Part shown: positions 50,371-58,862 of the stretch, one piece after another
Position numbering within the stretch: the first letter of the stretch is position 1
How the letters are laid out: each line of letters opens with the position of its first letter
Assembly: GCF_000721705.1 (NCBI RefSeq)
Contig: NZ_JOJL01000036.1
Span: 62,001-126,000 of the forward strand
From: Actinoplanes subtropicus
Lineage (GTDB): Bacteria; Actinomycetota; Actinomycetes; Mycobacteriales; Micromonosporaceae
Direction of reading: 5' to 3'
DNA length: 64,000 bases
Made by a program: the position numbers and the translations under genes
Notes under the pieces: generated by a model
The model's database searches: none
The model's input: the letters and a program-made list of their open reading frames with translations, nothing else
Told to the model about the DNA's origin: nothing

Positions 50371-50973
50371 GTGAGTGTGGATACCGCCCGGCGCCGCCGC
50401 CTCGAGCCGGACGCCCGGCGCGAGCAGATCCTGTCGGTGGCGGTCCGCCTGTTCGGCGAGCGCGGTTATGCCGCGGTCTCGACCGGCGACGTGGCGAACG
50501 GTGCGGGCGTCGCCCGCGGGCTGGTCAACCACTATTTCGGTACGAAGAAGGAGCTGTACCTCGAGGTCGTCCGGGTGATGCTGACCGTGCCCGAGGACGC
50601 CCTGACCCTGCTGCCGCCGCCCGACGACCTGCCCGGCCGGGCCGACGCGATCGTGTCCTGGTTCCTCGACGTGGTCTCCCGGCACAGCACCTCCTGGCTG
50701 GGCGCGATCACCGCGGGCGGGATGGCCGGCGACGCCGACGTGGACCGGGTCATCTCCGGGGCGATCGACGTGGCGGCCGACCGGGTGCTCACCGCGGTCG
50801 GCCTGCCCGCCGGCGGGGGTGCCCGGCACGCGATGGCCCGCTCGTACGTCGGCCTGGCCACCTCCACCGCCCGGGAGTGGCTGCAGCGCGGCGAGCTCAC
50901 CCGCGCCCAGGTGCACAAGCTGCTGACCGCCACCCTGCTCACCATGGTGGACCGGGTGTTCCCCGGAGCGTGA
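50371..50973 (+). CDS. TetR-family transcriptional regulator
   Basis: 200 residues. The N-terminal helix-turn-helix is [51 protein letters not shown] (in parts), standard for TetR; the C-terminal ligand domain is all-helical. GTG 50371. Divergent from the beta-oxidation operon, it probably represses it and is released by acyl-CoAs (inference from context). Confidence 0.9.
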   Translation: MSVDTARRRRLEPDARREQILSVAVRLFGERGYAAVSTGDVANGAGVARGLVNHYFGTKKELYLEVVRVMLTVPEDALTLLPPPDDLPGRADAIVSWFLDVVSRHSTSWLGAITAGGMAGDADVDRVISGAIDVAADRVLTAVGLPAGGGARHAMARSYVGLATSTAREWLQRGELTRAQVHKLLTATLLTMVDRVFPGA

Positions 50974-51083
50974 CCGTTCGGGTGACGGTGTCCGGCAGGC
51001 GGCATCGCGACGATAGGTATCCAGGCAACACGCACGGCCACCTCGCCGGTGACCGTACGTTCACGCCAGACCTGGAGGCGGAC

Positions 51084-52154
51084 ATGAGCGCCACCGACCA
51101 CGCCACGCACAGCCAGCACGCCCTGGTACTCACCGGCGACCCGGACAGCATCAAGGGCGTGGGTCATCTCAACGACATTCTGCGGAGCCGCGGCCTGACC
51201 AGCCGCCTCGCCGGGGAGTTCCGCCCGGCGGGGTCCTCGGCGGTGATCGTGCCGGTGATCGGCGGAGACGCCGGCGCCGTGGTGCGGACGTTGCGCGCGG
51301 AGGGCAGGCGCGAATGCCACCTGCTTTCGGCCTACGTCGACGGCACGTTCCTGTTCTTCAGCCGGGGCGTCGGCCACGGCCTCACCTTCAGCGAGTTCAC
51401 CCCGGACGAGGGTACGGAGCCGCCGCGCGAGTGGCTGCCGGTGCCGGAGAAGCTGCGCCGGCCCGTGGTGGCCCTGCTCGACTCCGGCGTGCACCGGCAC
51501 GAGTGGCTGCCGGACGCGCCGGAGGACGACCCGTTCCTGATCGACGCCGCGGCGGACCCCGTCGACCCGTGGAAGCCGGACCTCACCGGCGACGCGGAGG
51601 CGCCCTTCCGCGCCGCGCAGACCCGGGCCGGGCACGGCACCTTCATCGCCGGCATCATCCGGCAGGTGGCGCGGAGCGCCCGGGTGCTGTCCGTCCGGGT
51701 GATGAACGACCAGGGCGGGGTCCATGAGTGCACGGTGCTCGACGCGCTCGGGTGGCTGCTCCGCTATGTCCGCCGCGACCACCCGGTGGACGTGCTCTGC
51801 ATGGCGTTCGGCCGGGTGCCCGGCGACCGGACCGACCAGCCGCTGCAACACGAGATCGACCGGTTGCTCGCCGAGCTGGCCGCCGAGGGGGTGCAGGCCG
51901 TCGCCTCGGCCGGCAACAACCATCAGGGCGAGGAGATCTTTCCGGCGTCGTCGGCCTCGGTGATCGGGGTCGGCGCGGGCTTCGGCGGCTACCACGCCGA
52001 GTTCAGCAACTTCGGCCCCTGGGTGGAGCGGTACCGGGACGGCGTGAACGTGGAGAGCATCATGCCCGGCGGAAAATGGGCGCGCTGGAGCGGCACCTCG
52101 TTCGCCGCGGCGAACTTCGCGGCCGACCTGGCGATTCCCCGTGTCGCCCGCTGA
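51084..52154 (+). CDS. Subtilisin-like (S8) serine protease without signal peptide
   Basis: 356 residues. CTGGAGGCG precedes ATG 51084. The catalytic aspartate is in ALLDSGVHRHEW, the histidine in GHGTFIAGII, the oxyanion asparagine in ASAGNNHQGEE and the serine in WSGTSFAAANFAA. The first ~110 residues form a separate alpha/beta region (DSIKGVGHLNDILRSRG). There is no signal peptide or transmembrane helix, so it is probably cytoplasmic. It overlaps the sigma gene by 14 bp and heads a four-gene module ending in a CHAT protease, which implies internal proteolytic signalling rather than secretion. Confidence 0.88.
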   Translation: MSATDHATHSQHALVLTGDPDSIKGVGHLNDILRSRGLTSRLAGEFRPAGSSAVIVPVIGGDAGAVVRTLRAEGRRECHLLSAYVDGTFLFFSRGVGHGLTFSEFTPDEGTEPPREWLPVPEKLRRPVVALLDSGVHRHEWLPDAPEDDPFLIDAAADPVDPWKPDLTGDAEAPFRAAQTRAGHGTFIAGIIRQVARSARVLSVRVMNDQGGVHECTVLDALGWLLRYVRRDHPVDVLCMAFGRVPGDRTDQPLQHEIDRLLAELAAEGVQAVASAGNNHQGEEIFPASSASVIGVGAGFGGYHAEFSNFGPWVERYRDGVNVESIMPGGKWARWSGTSFAAANFAADLAIPRVAR

Positions 52155-52725
52155 CGCGGTGGACGCCGACGCCCGCCTCGGCGAGCTGCTCGAACGGGCC
52201 CGCGACGGCGACCGGGAGTCGCTGCGCGAGCTCGTCCGGGTGCTCGACCCGGTGCTCTGGCGGGTCGCGCGCGGGCAGGGGCTGGCCGCCGAGGACGCGG
52301 CGGACGTGGTCCAGACGTCGTGGCTGGAGCTGCTGCGCCGGCTGCACGAGATCCGTACGCCCCGCGCGGTCACCGCCTGGCTGATCACCACGACCCGGCG
52401 GGAGGCCTGGCACCGGCGGCAGCGGGCCCGGCGCGACGTGCCCGACGGCGGCGCCGCGGTGGCGACGGCGGTGGACCCGGGGCCCGCGCCGGGCGAGCGG
52501 CTGATCGCCGACGAACGCGACCGGGTGCTGTGGACCCACTTCGAGCGGCTCTCCGAGCGCTGCCGCGACCTGCTGCGCATCGTCGCCCAGGTGGAGCGGC
52601 CGGACTACACGGTGATCGCCGCGATGTTCGGCCTGCCGCACGGCAGCATCGGGCCCACCCGGTCGCGATGCCTGGCCAAGCTGCGGGCGATGCTGCTCGC
52701 CGACCCGGCCTGGGGCACACCGTGA
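52141..52725 (+). CDS. ECF-like sigma factor of the protease/CHAT module
   Basis: 194 residues. Region 2 is SLRELVRVLDPVLWRVARGQGL, AEDAADVVQTSWLELLRRL and AVTAWLITTTRREAWHRRQRARR. Region 4 is LSERCRDLLRIVAQVERPDYTVIAAMFGLPHGSIGPTRSRCLAKL (in parts). GTG 52141 lies inside the protease gene end; the TGA overlaps the next start. No recognisable anti-sigma factor follows; the small beta-rich protein or the proteases may take that role. Confidence 0.86.
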   Translation: MSPADAVDADARLGELLERARDGDRESLRELVRVLDPVLWRVARGQGLAAEDAADVVQTSWLELLRRLHEIRTPRAVTAWLITTTRREAWHRRQRARRDVPDGGAAVATAVDPGPAPGERLIADERDRVLWTHFERLSERCRDLLRIVAQVERPDYTVIAAMFGLPHGSIGPTRSRCLAKLRAMLLADPAWGTP

Positions 52726-53174
52726 CCGGCGACGGGGACGACACCGACCGGGAGATCCTCGCCCGGATCGCCCGGGACGACCCGCCCCCGCCCGACCTTG
52801 ACGAGCGGGTGCTGTTCGCGCTGGCGCTCACCGACCTGGAGGCCGAGGTGGCCCGCCTGGCCGAGGCCACGCCGGCCCTCGCCCGGGCCGGCGAACAGGC
52901 GCACACGGTCACCTTCGACGCCGCCAGCCGCACCGTGATGATCACGGTGGTGGAGCGCGCCGACAACCTGGTGCGGGTGGACGGCTGGCTCGCGCCGGCC
53001 GCCGCCCTCGTGGTCGAGCTGCGGCTGCCCGAGCCGGCCGAGCCGCGGGTGGTCACGGCGGACGACACCGGGCGCTTCGTCTTCGACGAGGTCCCGCACG
53101 GCCTGGCCCAGCTGCTCATCCATCCGCCCTCGACCGGAACGCCGAAGGTGGTGACGCCATCGCTCCAGCTCTGA
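52722..53174 (+). CDS. Small beta-rich protein between sigma factor and CHAT protease
   Basis: 150 residues, GTG 52722 overlapping the sigma TGA. The N-terminal 60 residues are acidic and helical (REILARIARDDPPPPDLDERVLFALALTDLEAEVARLAE). From ~70 on it is a beta sandwich resembling a carboxypeptidase-regulatory/CNA-B-like domain (HTVTFDAASRTVMITV, WLAPAAALVVELRLPE, TADDTGRFVFDEVPHGLAQLLI). It has no zinc or catalytic motif. It may be an anti-sigma factor or an adaptor/substrate of the proteases; this is inference. Confidence 0.8.
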   Translation: MTGDGDDTDREILARIARDDPPPPDLDERVLFALALTDLEAEVARLAEATPALARAGEQAHTVTFDAASRTVMITVVERADNLVRVDGWLAPAAALVVELRLPEPAEPRVVTADDTGRFVFDEVPHGLAQLLIHPPSTGTPKVVTPSLQL

Positions 53175-53266
53175 CCCCGCCGGTCCTGGCCGGCCGGGCC
53201 GCGGACCTGTACGCCGCCGGGCTCGCGGCCAGCGAGGACGGGCGCCCCGCGCTCGCCGTCCGGCGG

Positions 53267-55774
53267 ATGCGGGCGGCGCTGCGCCTGGCCGACGGCGCCG
53301 GACCGGCGGCCCGCGGCCGGGTGCTGGTCAGCCTCGCCTGGGTCGAGTCCGAGCGGGGGAACGTGGCGCTCGGCTTCCGGCTGCTCGACGAGGCCGAGCC
53401 GCTGCTGCCGGCCGGCGGGCGGGCGGTCCTGCACGCCCAGCGGGGGCTGATGCTGTGGCGCAAGGGCCGCAACGGGCAGGCCCTCGCCGAGTTCGACCGG
53501 GCGGTGGCCGGGCTGAACGAACGCGACGCGCCGCTCGACCTGGTCAAGGCGCTCAACAACCGCAGCATCATCGCCTTCGAGGGCGGCCGGGCCGGGCCGT
53601 CCCGGGAGGACCTGTACCGGGGCCTGCGAATAGCGACCCGGCACGACTTCACCATGATGACCGCGGTGATCCAGGTGAACCTCGGGTGCGTGGCGGTGGC
53701 CGCGGGTGACCTGCCGGCGGCGCTGGGATTCTTCGCGACCGCCCGGCCGGCGTACGAGGTGGTCTGCCCGGGCCGGCTGGGCAACCTGGCGATGGAGCGG
53801 TCCCGGGCGCTGATCGCGGCGGGGCTGTTCGGCGAGGCGGACCGGGAGCTCGCGGCGGCGGTGGCGATGTCGGCGGCGCAGAGCCAGGATCACATCCGGG
53901 CGGAGGCGCTGCAGACCCGGGCCGAGGCGGCGCTGCTGGCCGGTCGGCCGGCGGCCGCGGCGGCCTGGTCCGCGGATGCCCGGGCCGACTTCCTGCGCCG
54001 CGGCAACCGGCGGCGGGCCGCCCTGGCCGAGCTGCTCGGCCTGCGCGCCGCGCTGCCGTCGCCATCGCTGCCGTCGCCGTCGCCGTCGCCGTCGCCGCTG
54101 CCGCAGGCGCAGGCCGGGTCGCGGGCCGTGCTGGCGCCTCCATCGTCGGAGGCGCAGGCCGGGTCGCGGGCTGTGCTGCCGTCGCCGTCGGAGGCGCCGG
54201 ACGGGCTGGCGCGGCGGTGCCGGCGGCTGGCCGGGCGGCTGCGGCGCTTCGGGATGGACGAGGACGCCCGGGTGGCGCTGCTCGTGGCGGCCCGCGCCCT
54301 GGCCGCGACCCGGCCCCGGACAGCGCGGCGGCTGCTGGCCGAGGCGGGCTCGCCCGGCCGCCTCGACCGGCTCGACACCCGGCTGGTGTGGCGGCTCGCC
54401 CGGGCCGAGCTGGCCGCCTCGGCCGGGCGGCCGGCGGCGGCGTCGCGGGAGCTCGCGGCCGGAATGGCGACGCTGCACCGGTATCGCGGCCGGTTCGGCT
54501 GCCTCGACCTGCAGACCGGGGCCTCGGCGCACGGCCGGGACCTGGCCCGGGCCGGGCTCGCCGCGGCGGTGGCGGCGGGCCGGCCGGCCGACATCTTCCG
54601 CTGGGCCGAGCGCGGGCGGGCGCAGGCGCTGCGGCTGCCGCAGGTGCGCCCGCCGGACGATCCGGAGACCGCGTCGGCGCTGGAGGAGCTGCGGCAGACC
54701 CGGCAGGCGCTGCGGGCCGCCGAGGTGGCCGGCGCGCCGGTGGCGGCGCTGCGCGGGCGGGCCGACGCGCTGCAACGCCGGATCCGGGAGAGCGCCTGGC
54801 AGGTGCGCGGCGCGGCCGGCGGGTCGCGGGTGGCCACCCTGGCCGCGGTGCGGGCCCGGCTCGGCGGGGCGGTGCTCGTCTCGTACGTCAGCGACGGGGT
54901 GACCCTGCACACGCTGGTGGCGGACGACCGGGCCGTGGAGCTCCTGGCTCTCGGCTCCCTGGCCGCCGCCGAGGAGGCGATCCGGCGGTTGCGCGCCGAT
55001 CTCGACACCGGCGCGGGCCGGGCGATGCCGGCGCGGCTGGCGGCGGCGGTCGCGGCGGCGACCCGGGGCGACGCGCGGACGCTGCAGGACGCCGTGCTCA
55101 CGCCGCTGCTCGCGCGGATCGGCGACCGGCCGCTGGTGGTGGTGCCGACCGGGCTGCTGATGACCGTGCCGTGGGGGATGCTGCCGGCCTGCGCGGGCCG
55201 GCCGGTGACGGTGGCGCCCTCGGCGACGTCGTGGCTGGCCGCCGCGGGCCGCGCCGAGGGGCCGTCGCTGGTGGTGGCCGGACCGGGAATTCTCCGCAGC
55301 GAAGAGGAGATTACCGAAATATCATCTCTTCACCTCGGGAGTGTGGTGCTGTCCGGTTCGGCCGCCACCCCGGCGGCCACGCTGGCGGCGCTCGACGGGG
55401 CGGGGGTGGCGCACCTGGCCGCGCACGGGCGGCACGAGGCGGAGAACCCGCTGTTCTCGTCGCTGGACCTGCACGGCGGGCCGCTGCTCGGCTACGACCT
55501 GCCCCGGCTCGAACGGCCGCCCGGCGTGGTGGTGCTGGCCAGCTGCGAGCTGGGGGTGACCGAGATACGGCCGGGCGACGAGTCGTTCGGCATGGCGTCG
55601 GCCCTGCTCGCGGCCGGGACCAGCACGGTGATCGCGAGCGTGGGCCGGGTCGCCGACGTCCCCGCCACCGACGCGATGGTCGGGCTGCACCGGGCGCTGG
55701 TCGCGGGGGTGCCGCCGGCCGCGGCCCTCGCCGGGGTCGCGGCCGGCACCGGCTTCGTCTGCCTCGGCGCCTAG
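53267..55774 (+). CDS. TPR-CHAT caspase-like protease
   Basis: 835 residues from ATG 53267. Residues ~1-260 and 300-420 are tetratricopeptide-like helical pairs (ARGRVLVSLAWVESERGN, FDRAVAGLNERDAPLDLVKALNNRS), split by a Pro/Ser linker with two QAQAGSRAVL-type repeats. The C-terminal ~300 residues are a CHAT domain with the catalytic histidine in HLAAHGRHEAENPLFSSL and cysteine in VVLASCELGVTE. TPR-like coding sequence (GRAADLYAAGLAASEDGRPA) continues in frame upstream of 53267 to the ATC at 53159, with AAGGTGGTG before it and no ATG/GTG/TTG available, so the true start may be that ATC. Probably a conflict or cell-death effector protease. Confidence 0.87.
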   Translation: MRAALRLADGAGPAARGRVLVSLAWVESERGNVALGFRLLDEAEPLLPAGGRAVLHAQRGLMLWRKGRNGQALAEFDRAVAGLNERDAPLDLVKALNNRSIIAFEGGRAGPSREDLYRGLRIATRHDFTMMTAVIQVNLGCVAVAAGDLPAALGFFATARPAYEVVCPGRLGNLAMERSRALIAAGLFGEADRELAAAVAMSAAQSQDHIRAEALQTRAEAALLAGRPAAAAAWSADARADFLRRGNRRRAALAELLGLRAALPSPSLPSPSPSPSPLPQAQAGSRAVLAPPSSEAQAGSRAVLPSPSEAPDGLARRCRRLAGRLRRFGMDEDARVALLVAARALAATRPRTARRLLAEAGSPGRLDRLDTRLVWRLARAELAASAGRPAAASRELAAGMATLHRYRGRFGCLDLQTGASAHGRDLARAGLAAAVAAGRPADIFRWAERGRAQALRLPQVRPPDDPETASALEELRQTRQALRAAEVAGAPVAALRGRADALQRRIRESAWQVRGAAGGSRVATLAAVRARLGGAVLVSYVSDGVTLHTLVADDRAVELLALGSLAAAEEAIRRLRADLDTGAGRAMPARLAAAVAAATRGDARTLQDAVLTPLLARIGDRPLVVVPTGLLMTVPWGMLPACAGRPVTVAPSATSWLAAAGRAEGPSLVVAGPGILRSEEEITEISSLHLGSVVLSGSAATPAATLAALDGAGVAHLAAHGRHEAENPLFSSLDLHGGPLLGYDLPRLERPPGVVVLASCELGVTEIRPGDESFGMASALLAAGTSTVIASVGRVADVPATDAMVGLHRALVAGVPPAAALAGVAAGTGFVCLGA

Positions 55775-55787
55775 TAGTGCTCGACGC

Positions 55788-55979
55788 TCAGGCGTTTTCG
55801 TGCTCGACGTGCGCCTCCGGCCCCGGGAAGATCAGCCCCTCGTGGCCGTCGTCGAGCCAGCGGACCTCGTACGGCGGCGTGCCGTCCGGGTGCCGCAACG
55901 CGGTGACGACGCCGACCCGGGTGGCGTCGCCGACGTGCACCCCCTTGACCACGATCCGGTCGCCCACCTGTGCGTTCAT
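55788..55979 (-). CDS. DUF1918 domain protein
   Basis: 63 residues: QVGDRIVVKGVHVGDATRVGVVTALRHPDGTPPYEVRW ends in DDGHEGLIFPGPEA (seen in pieces), the whole DUF1918 SH3-like fold found in actinobacteria. ATG 55979 has GGAGG nine bases upstream. It converges with the CHAT gene. Function of the family unknown. Confidence 0.9.
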   Translation of the reverse strand: MNAQVGDRIVVKGVHVGDATRVGVVTALRHPDGTPPYEVRWLDDGHEGLIFPGPEAHVEHENA

Positions 55980-56071
55980 GGTCACCTCCGGCGTAGAAAC
56001 GGGCTCCCCCTGGCAGCATGCGCCCGCCCCGCGTGCCCGGTCCAGCTAATCGGCTGGGTAGCGTAGCGGCC

Positions 56072-57454
56072 ATGCCGCTGCTCTCCGCCCTCGTCGCCGG
56101 TGATGATCTCTCGTCCGCCCTGGTCACGCCCGAGCGGACGTGCTCGCGGCACGACCTGCTGGGCTGGGCGGCGTCGATCGCGGGCGATCTCGCCGGGGCG
56201 CCGATCGTGGCGGTCGAGGCGGCTCCGGGCGCGGCGACGATCGCGTCGGTGGCGGGGGCGCTGCTGGCCGGCGTGCCGATCGTGCCGATCCCGCCGGATG
56301 CGGGCGTCCTCGAGCGGGAGCACATGCTCACGGACTCGGGCGCGGCGCTGCTGCTCACGGATGCCCCCGACGCCGACGGCCTGCCGGTCGTGCCGATCAC
56401 CCGGGCCGGGCGGGCCACCACGATCCCGGCGGAGCCGCCCGGCGACGCGCCCGCGCTCGTGCTCTACACCAGCGGCACCACCGGCGCGCCGAAGGGCGTG
56501 GTGATCTCCCGGGCGGCGATCGCGGCCGACCTCGACGCGCTCGCCTCGGCCTGGCAGTGGACGCCGGCCGACACGCTGGTCCACGGGCTGCCGCTGTATC
56601 ACGTACACGGTCTGGTCCTTGGGGCTCTGGGACCGCTCAGGCTGGGCGGCCGGCTCACGCACACCGGAAGGCCGACCCCGGAGGCGTACGCGGGGAACGC
56701 CGGCACCATGTATTTCGGTGTGCCCACGGTGTGGTCCCGGATCGCGGCGCGGCCGGCCGAGGCCCGCCGGCTCGCCGGCGCCCGGCTGCTCGTCTCGGGG
56801 AGCGCGCCGCTGCCCGCGCCGGTCTTCCAGGACCTGCGCGAGCTGACCGGGCAGGCGCCGGTCGAGCGGTACGGCATGACCGAGACCCTGATCACGATCA
56901 GCGCCCGCTCGGACGGCGAGCGCCGGGCCGGGCAGGTCGGGCTGCCGCTGGCCGGGATCGCCAGCCGGATCGTCGACGAGTCCGGCGCCGGGCTGCCCGC
57001 GGACGGCGCGACCATCGGGCACCTGCAGATCCAGGGGCCGACACTGTTCGACGGCTACCTGCGCGGCGGCGCGGTCGAGTCGTGGGGCGAGGGCTGGTAC
57101 CCGACCGGGGACGTGGCCACGATCGGGCCGGACGGCTGGCACCGGATCGTCGGGCGGGCCTCCACCGACCTGATCAAGACGGGCGGGTACCGGGTCGGCG
57201 CGGGCGAGGTGGAGGACGCGTTGCTGCTGCATCCGGCGGTGCGCGAGGCGGCGGTGCTCGGGCTGCCCGACGCCGACCTGGGGGAGCGGATCACCGCGTT
57301 CGTGGTGGCCGATCCGGTCTCCGAGACGGAGCTGATCGCCTTCGTGGCCGAGCGCCTGGCCGCGCACAAGCGCCCCCGGGCCGTACGGCTGCTGGATGCT
57401 TTGCCGCGCAACGCGATGGGCAAGGTGCAGAAGGCGCGGCTCCGCGACGCTTGA
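56072..57454 (+). CDS. matB: MatB-like malonyl-CoA synthetase (acyl-CoA ligase)
   Basis: 460 residues, ANL superfamily. The P-loop is LVLYTSGTTGAPKGVVISR, A5 is VERYGMTETL, A7 is GWYPTGDVA and the C-terminal lysine is in NAMGKVQKARL. LASAWQWTPADTLVHGLPLYHVHGLVLGALGPLR (in parts) closely follows the streptomycete malonyl-CoA synthetase MatB, and the protein has MatB length. It should convert malonate plus CoA and ATP to malonyl-CoA, a fatty acid and polyketide precursor. No malonate decarboxylase or MatC transporter is adjacent. ATG 56072. Confidence 0.85.
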   Translation: MPLLSALVAGDDLSSALVTPERTCSRHDLLGWAASIAGDLAGAPIVAVEAAPGAATIASVAGALLAGVPIVPIPPDAGVLEREHMLTDSGAALLLTDAPDADGLPVVPITRAGRATTIPAEPPGDAPALVLYTSGTTGAPKGVVISRAAIAADLDALASAWQWTPADTLVHGLPLYHVHGLVLGALGPLRLGGRLTHTGRPTPEAYAGNAGTMYFGVPTVWSRIAARPAEARRLAGARLLVSGSAPLPAPVFQDLRELTGQAPVERYGMTETLITISARSDGERRAGQVGLPLAGIASRIVDESGAGLPADGATIGHLQIQGPTLFDGYLRGGAVESWGEGWYPTGDVATIGPDGWHRIVGRASTDLIKTGGYRVGAGEVEDALLLHPAVREAAVLGLPDADLGERITAFVVADPVSETELIAFVAERLAAHKRPRAVRLLDALPRNAMGKVQKARLRDA

Positions 57455-57457
57455 CCG

Positions 57458-58513
57458 TCAGGTGAGCGGGCCGGTGCTCTCCCGGATCACCAGCTCGGTG
57501 GGTAGCAGGACGTGCTCGGCGGGGGCCGTCGCGCCCGTCCGGGCCCGATCGATGGCGGCAGTCAATGCGGCAGCCGCCGCCCGCCCCTTGGCGGCGACGT
57601 CCTGGCGGACCGTGGTCAGCCCCGGCCGTACCTGCGCGGCGAGGGGGTTGTCGTCGAAGCCCACGACCGACAGCTCGCCGGGGACGTCGATGCCCAGCTC
57701 GGCGGCGACCTGCAGCACCCCGAAGGCGGCCGCGTCCGAGAAGCACAGCACGGCGGTCGGCCGGTCGGGGCGGTCGAGCAGCAGCCGGGCGCCCCAGCGG
57801 GCCTGCTCCGGGCCGGTGCCGTCCTGGCTGGCCGTGATCAGCTCGGCGGCCGCCGGGCCGAGCTCGTCGAGCCAGCCTCGTAGTCGCTGGCGGGCCGCGT
57901 GACCCTGGGCCACGACCGGGGCGTCGCGCAGCCCGTACGGCGGGCGCACGCTGGACAGCAGCAGGCCGATCCGCCGGTGGCCCAGGCCGAGCAGGTGCCG
58001 GGCGGCCGCGCGGGCGCCGCCCCGGTCGTCGACGTTGACGCTGGGGATGTCGTCGGCCGGGTCCTGGTCGACGTAGACCAGCGGCAGCCGCCGGCGGTGC
58101 AGGAAGTCGACCGCCCGCGACGTCCAGTCGCACGAGTAGAGCAGCGCGCCATCCATGGCGACGTCCCGGGCGGGGACGATCTCGCCGTCGTCGGCCGAGG
58201 TCAGCAGGGTGAGCGACAGGCCGGTGGGTGCGAGCTCGTCGGCGATCGCGCCGAGGAAGCCGGTGGCCACCAGGTCGGTGAAGGCGAACCGCAGGGAGTG
58301 GGTGAACATCACGCCGACCGCGCCGGTGGAGCCCTTGGCGAGGGCGCGGGCCGCCGGGTCGGGCCCGACGTAGCCGAGCTCCTGGGCGGCGGCGAGGATG
58401 CGCTCGCGCAGCGGGGCGGAGAGCTGGTCGGGCTTGGAGAAGGCGTTGGACACGGTCATCCGGCTCACGCCCACCCGGTCGGCGATGGTCTGCAGTGTCA
58501 CCCGTGCCGCCAC
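57458..58513 (-). CDS. LacI-family transcriptional regulator
   Basis: 351 residues from GTG 58513. The helix-turn-helix is VTLQTIADRVGVSRMTVSNAFSKPDQLS, the hinge helix is near PDPAARALAKGSTGAVGV, followed by a periplasmic-binding-like sensor (FMFTHSLRF-like VMFTHSLRFAF, VYVDQDPADDIPSVNVDD, VVGFDDNPLAAQVRPGLTTVRQ). The frame stays open upstream through the 36-bp repeats, so an N-terminal extension cannot be ruled out, but the GTG is where LacI homology begins. Target genes unknown; it converges with matB. Confidence 0.88.
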   Translation of the reverse strand: MAARVTLQTIADRVGVSRMTVSNAFSKPDQLSAPLRERILAAAQELGYVGPDPAARALAKGSTGAVGVMFTHSLRFAFTDLVATGFLGAIADELAPTGLSLTLLTSADDGEIVPARDVAMDGALLYSCDWTSRAVDFLHRRRLPLVYVDQDPADDIPSVNVDDRGGARAAARHLLGLGHRRIGLLLSSVRPPYGLRDAPVVAQGHAARQRLRGWLDELGPAAAELITASQDGTGPEQARWGARLLLDRPDRPTAVLCFSDAAAFGVLQVAAELGIDVPGELSVVGFDDNPLAAQVRPGLTTVRQDVAAKGRAAAAALTAAIDRARTGATAPAEHVLLPTELVIRESTGPLT

Positions 58514-58530
58514 CGGGCCACCATAGCTCC

Positions 58531-58682
58531 GCCCGGGTTCGGCGGCGCCCAGCGGCAGGCCGGTCCGGGCGGGTTTCGTCGCGCTCAGCGGCAGGCCGGT
58601 CCGGACGGGTTTCATCGCCGTCGGTGGCGGGCCGGTCCGGGCGGGTTTCGTCGCGCTCAGCGGCAGGCCGGTTCGGGCGGGG
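58531..58682. repeat. 36-bp tandem repeat, about four units, between LacI and the small gene
   Basis: Units at 58551-58586, 58587-58622, 58623-58658 and a partial one at 58659-58682, preceded by a degenerate partial. In the LacI frame they would encode KPARTGLPLSAT-like dodecapeptides. The last unit forms the final codons and stop of the small gene at 58657-58848. Period and core (GGCCGGTCCGGGCGG) resemble the array at 1839-1946. Confidence 0.88.
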
Positions 58683-58848
58683 TGATGGCCTGCGCCAGCC
58701 GGATCAGCGCGCGAGCCGACGCGGCCCGGGCTCGGCGGGCCCGGGGTGGTCGCGCGACCTCGGGACGGGCGGGCGCGTCCGGCGCGCTCTCGGCGAACTG
58801 CCGTCGGACCTGGTCGACACCGATGATCATGGCTACCGGGAGTGACAT
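58657..58848 (-). CDS. Small hypothetical protein behind a duplicated operator
   Basis: 63 residues. ATG 58848 is preceded by a perfect AAGGAGG, and a good promoter lies 24-52 bp upstream, so expression is very likely. The product begins SLPVAMIIGVDQVRRQFAE and is then Arg/Ala/Pro-rich. The last residues (PPEPACR) come from the 36-bp repeat, suggesting the original C-terminus was altered when the array arose. No family recognised; possibly a regulatory peptide or a truncated regulator. Confidence 0.62.
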   Translation of the reverse strand: MSLPVAMIIGVDQVRRQFAESAPDAPARPEVARPPRARRARAASARALIRLAQAITPPEPACR

Positions 58849-58862
58849 GGCAAACCTCCTTC

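Noticed and set aside
54058..54200. CCGTCG-type microsatellite in the CHAT gene as a separate repeat locus
   Set aside because: It encodes a Pro/Ser linker in frame and is adequately described as part of the gene.
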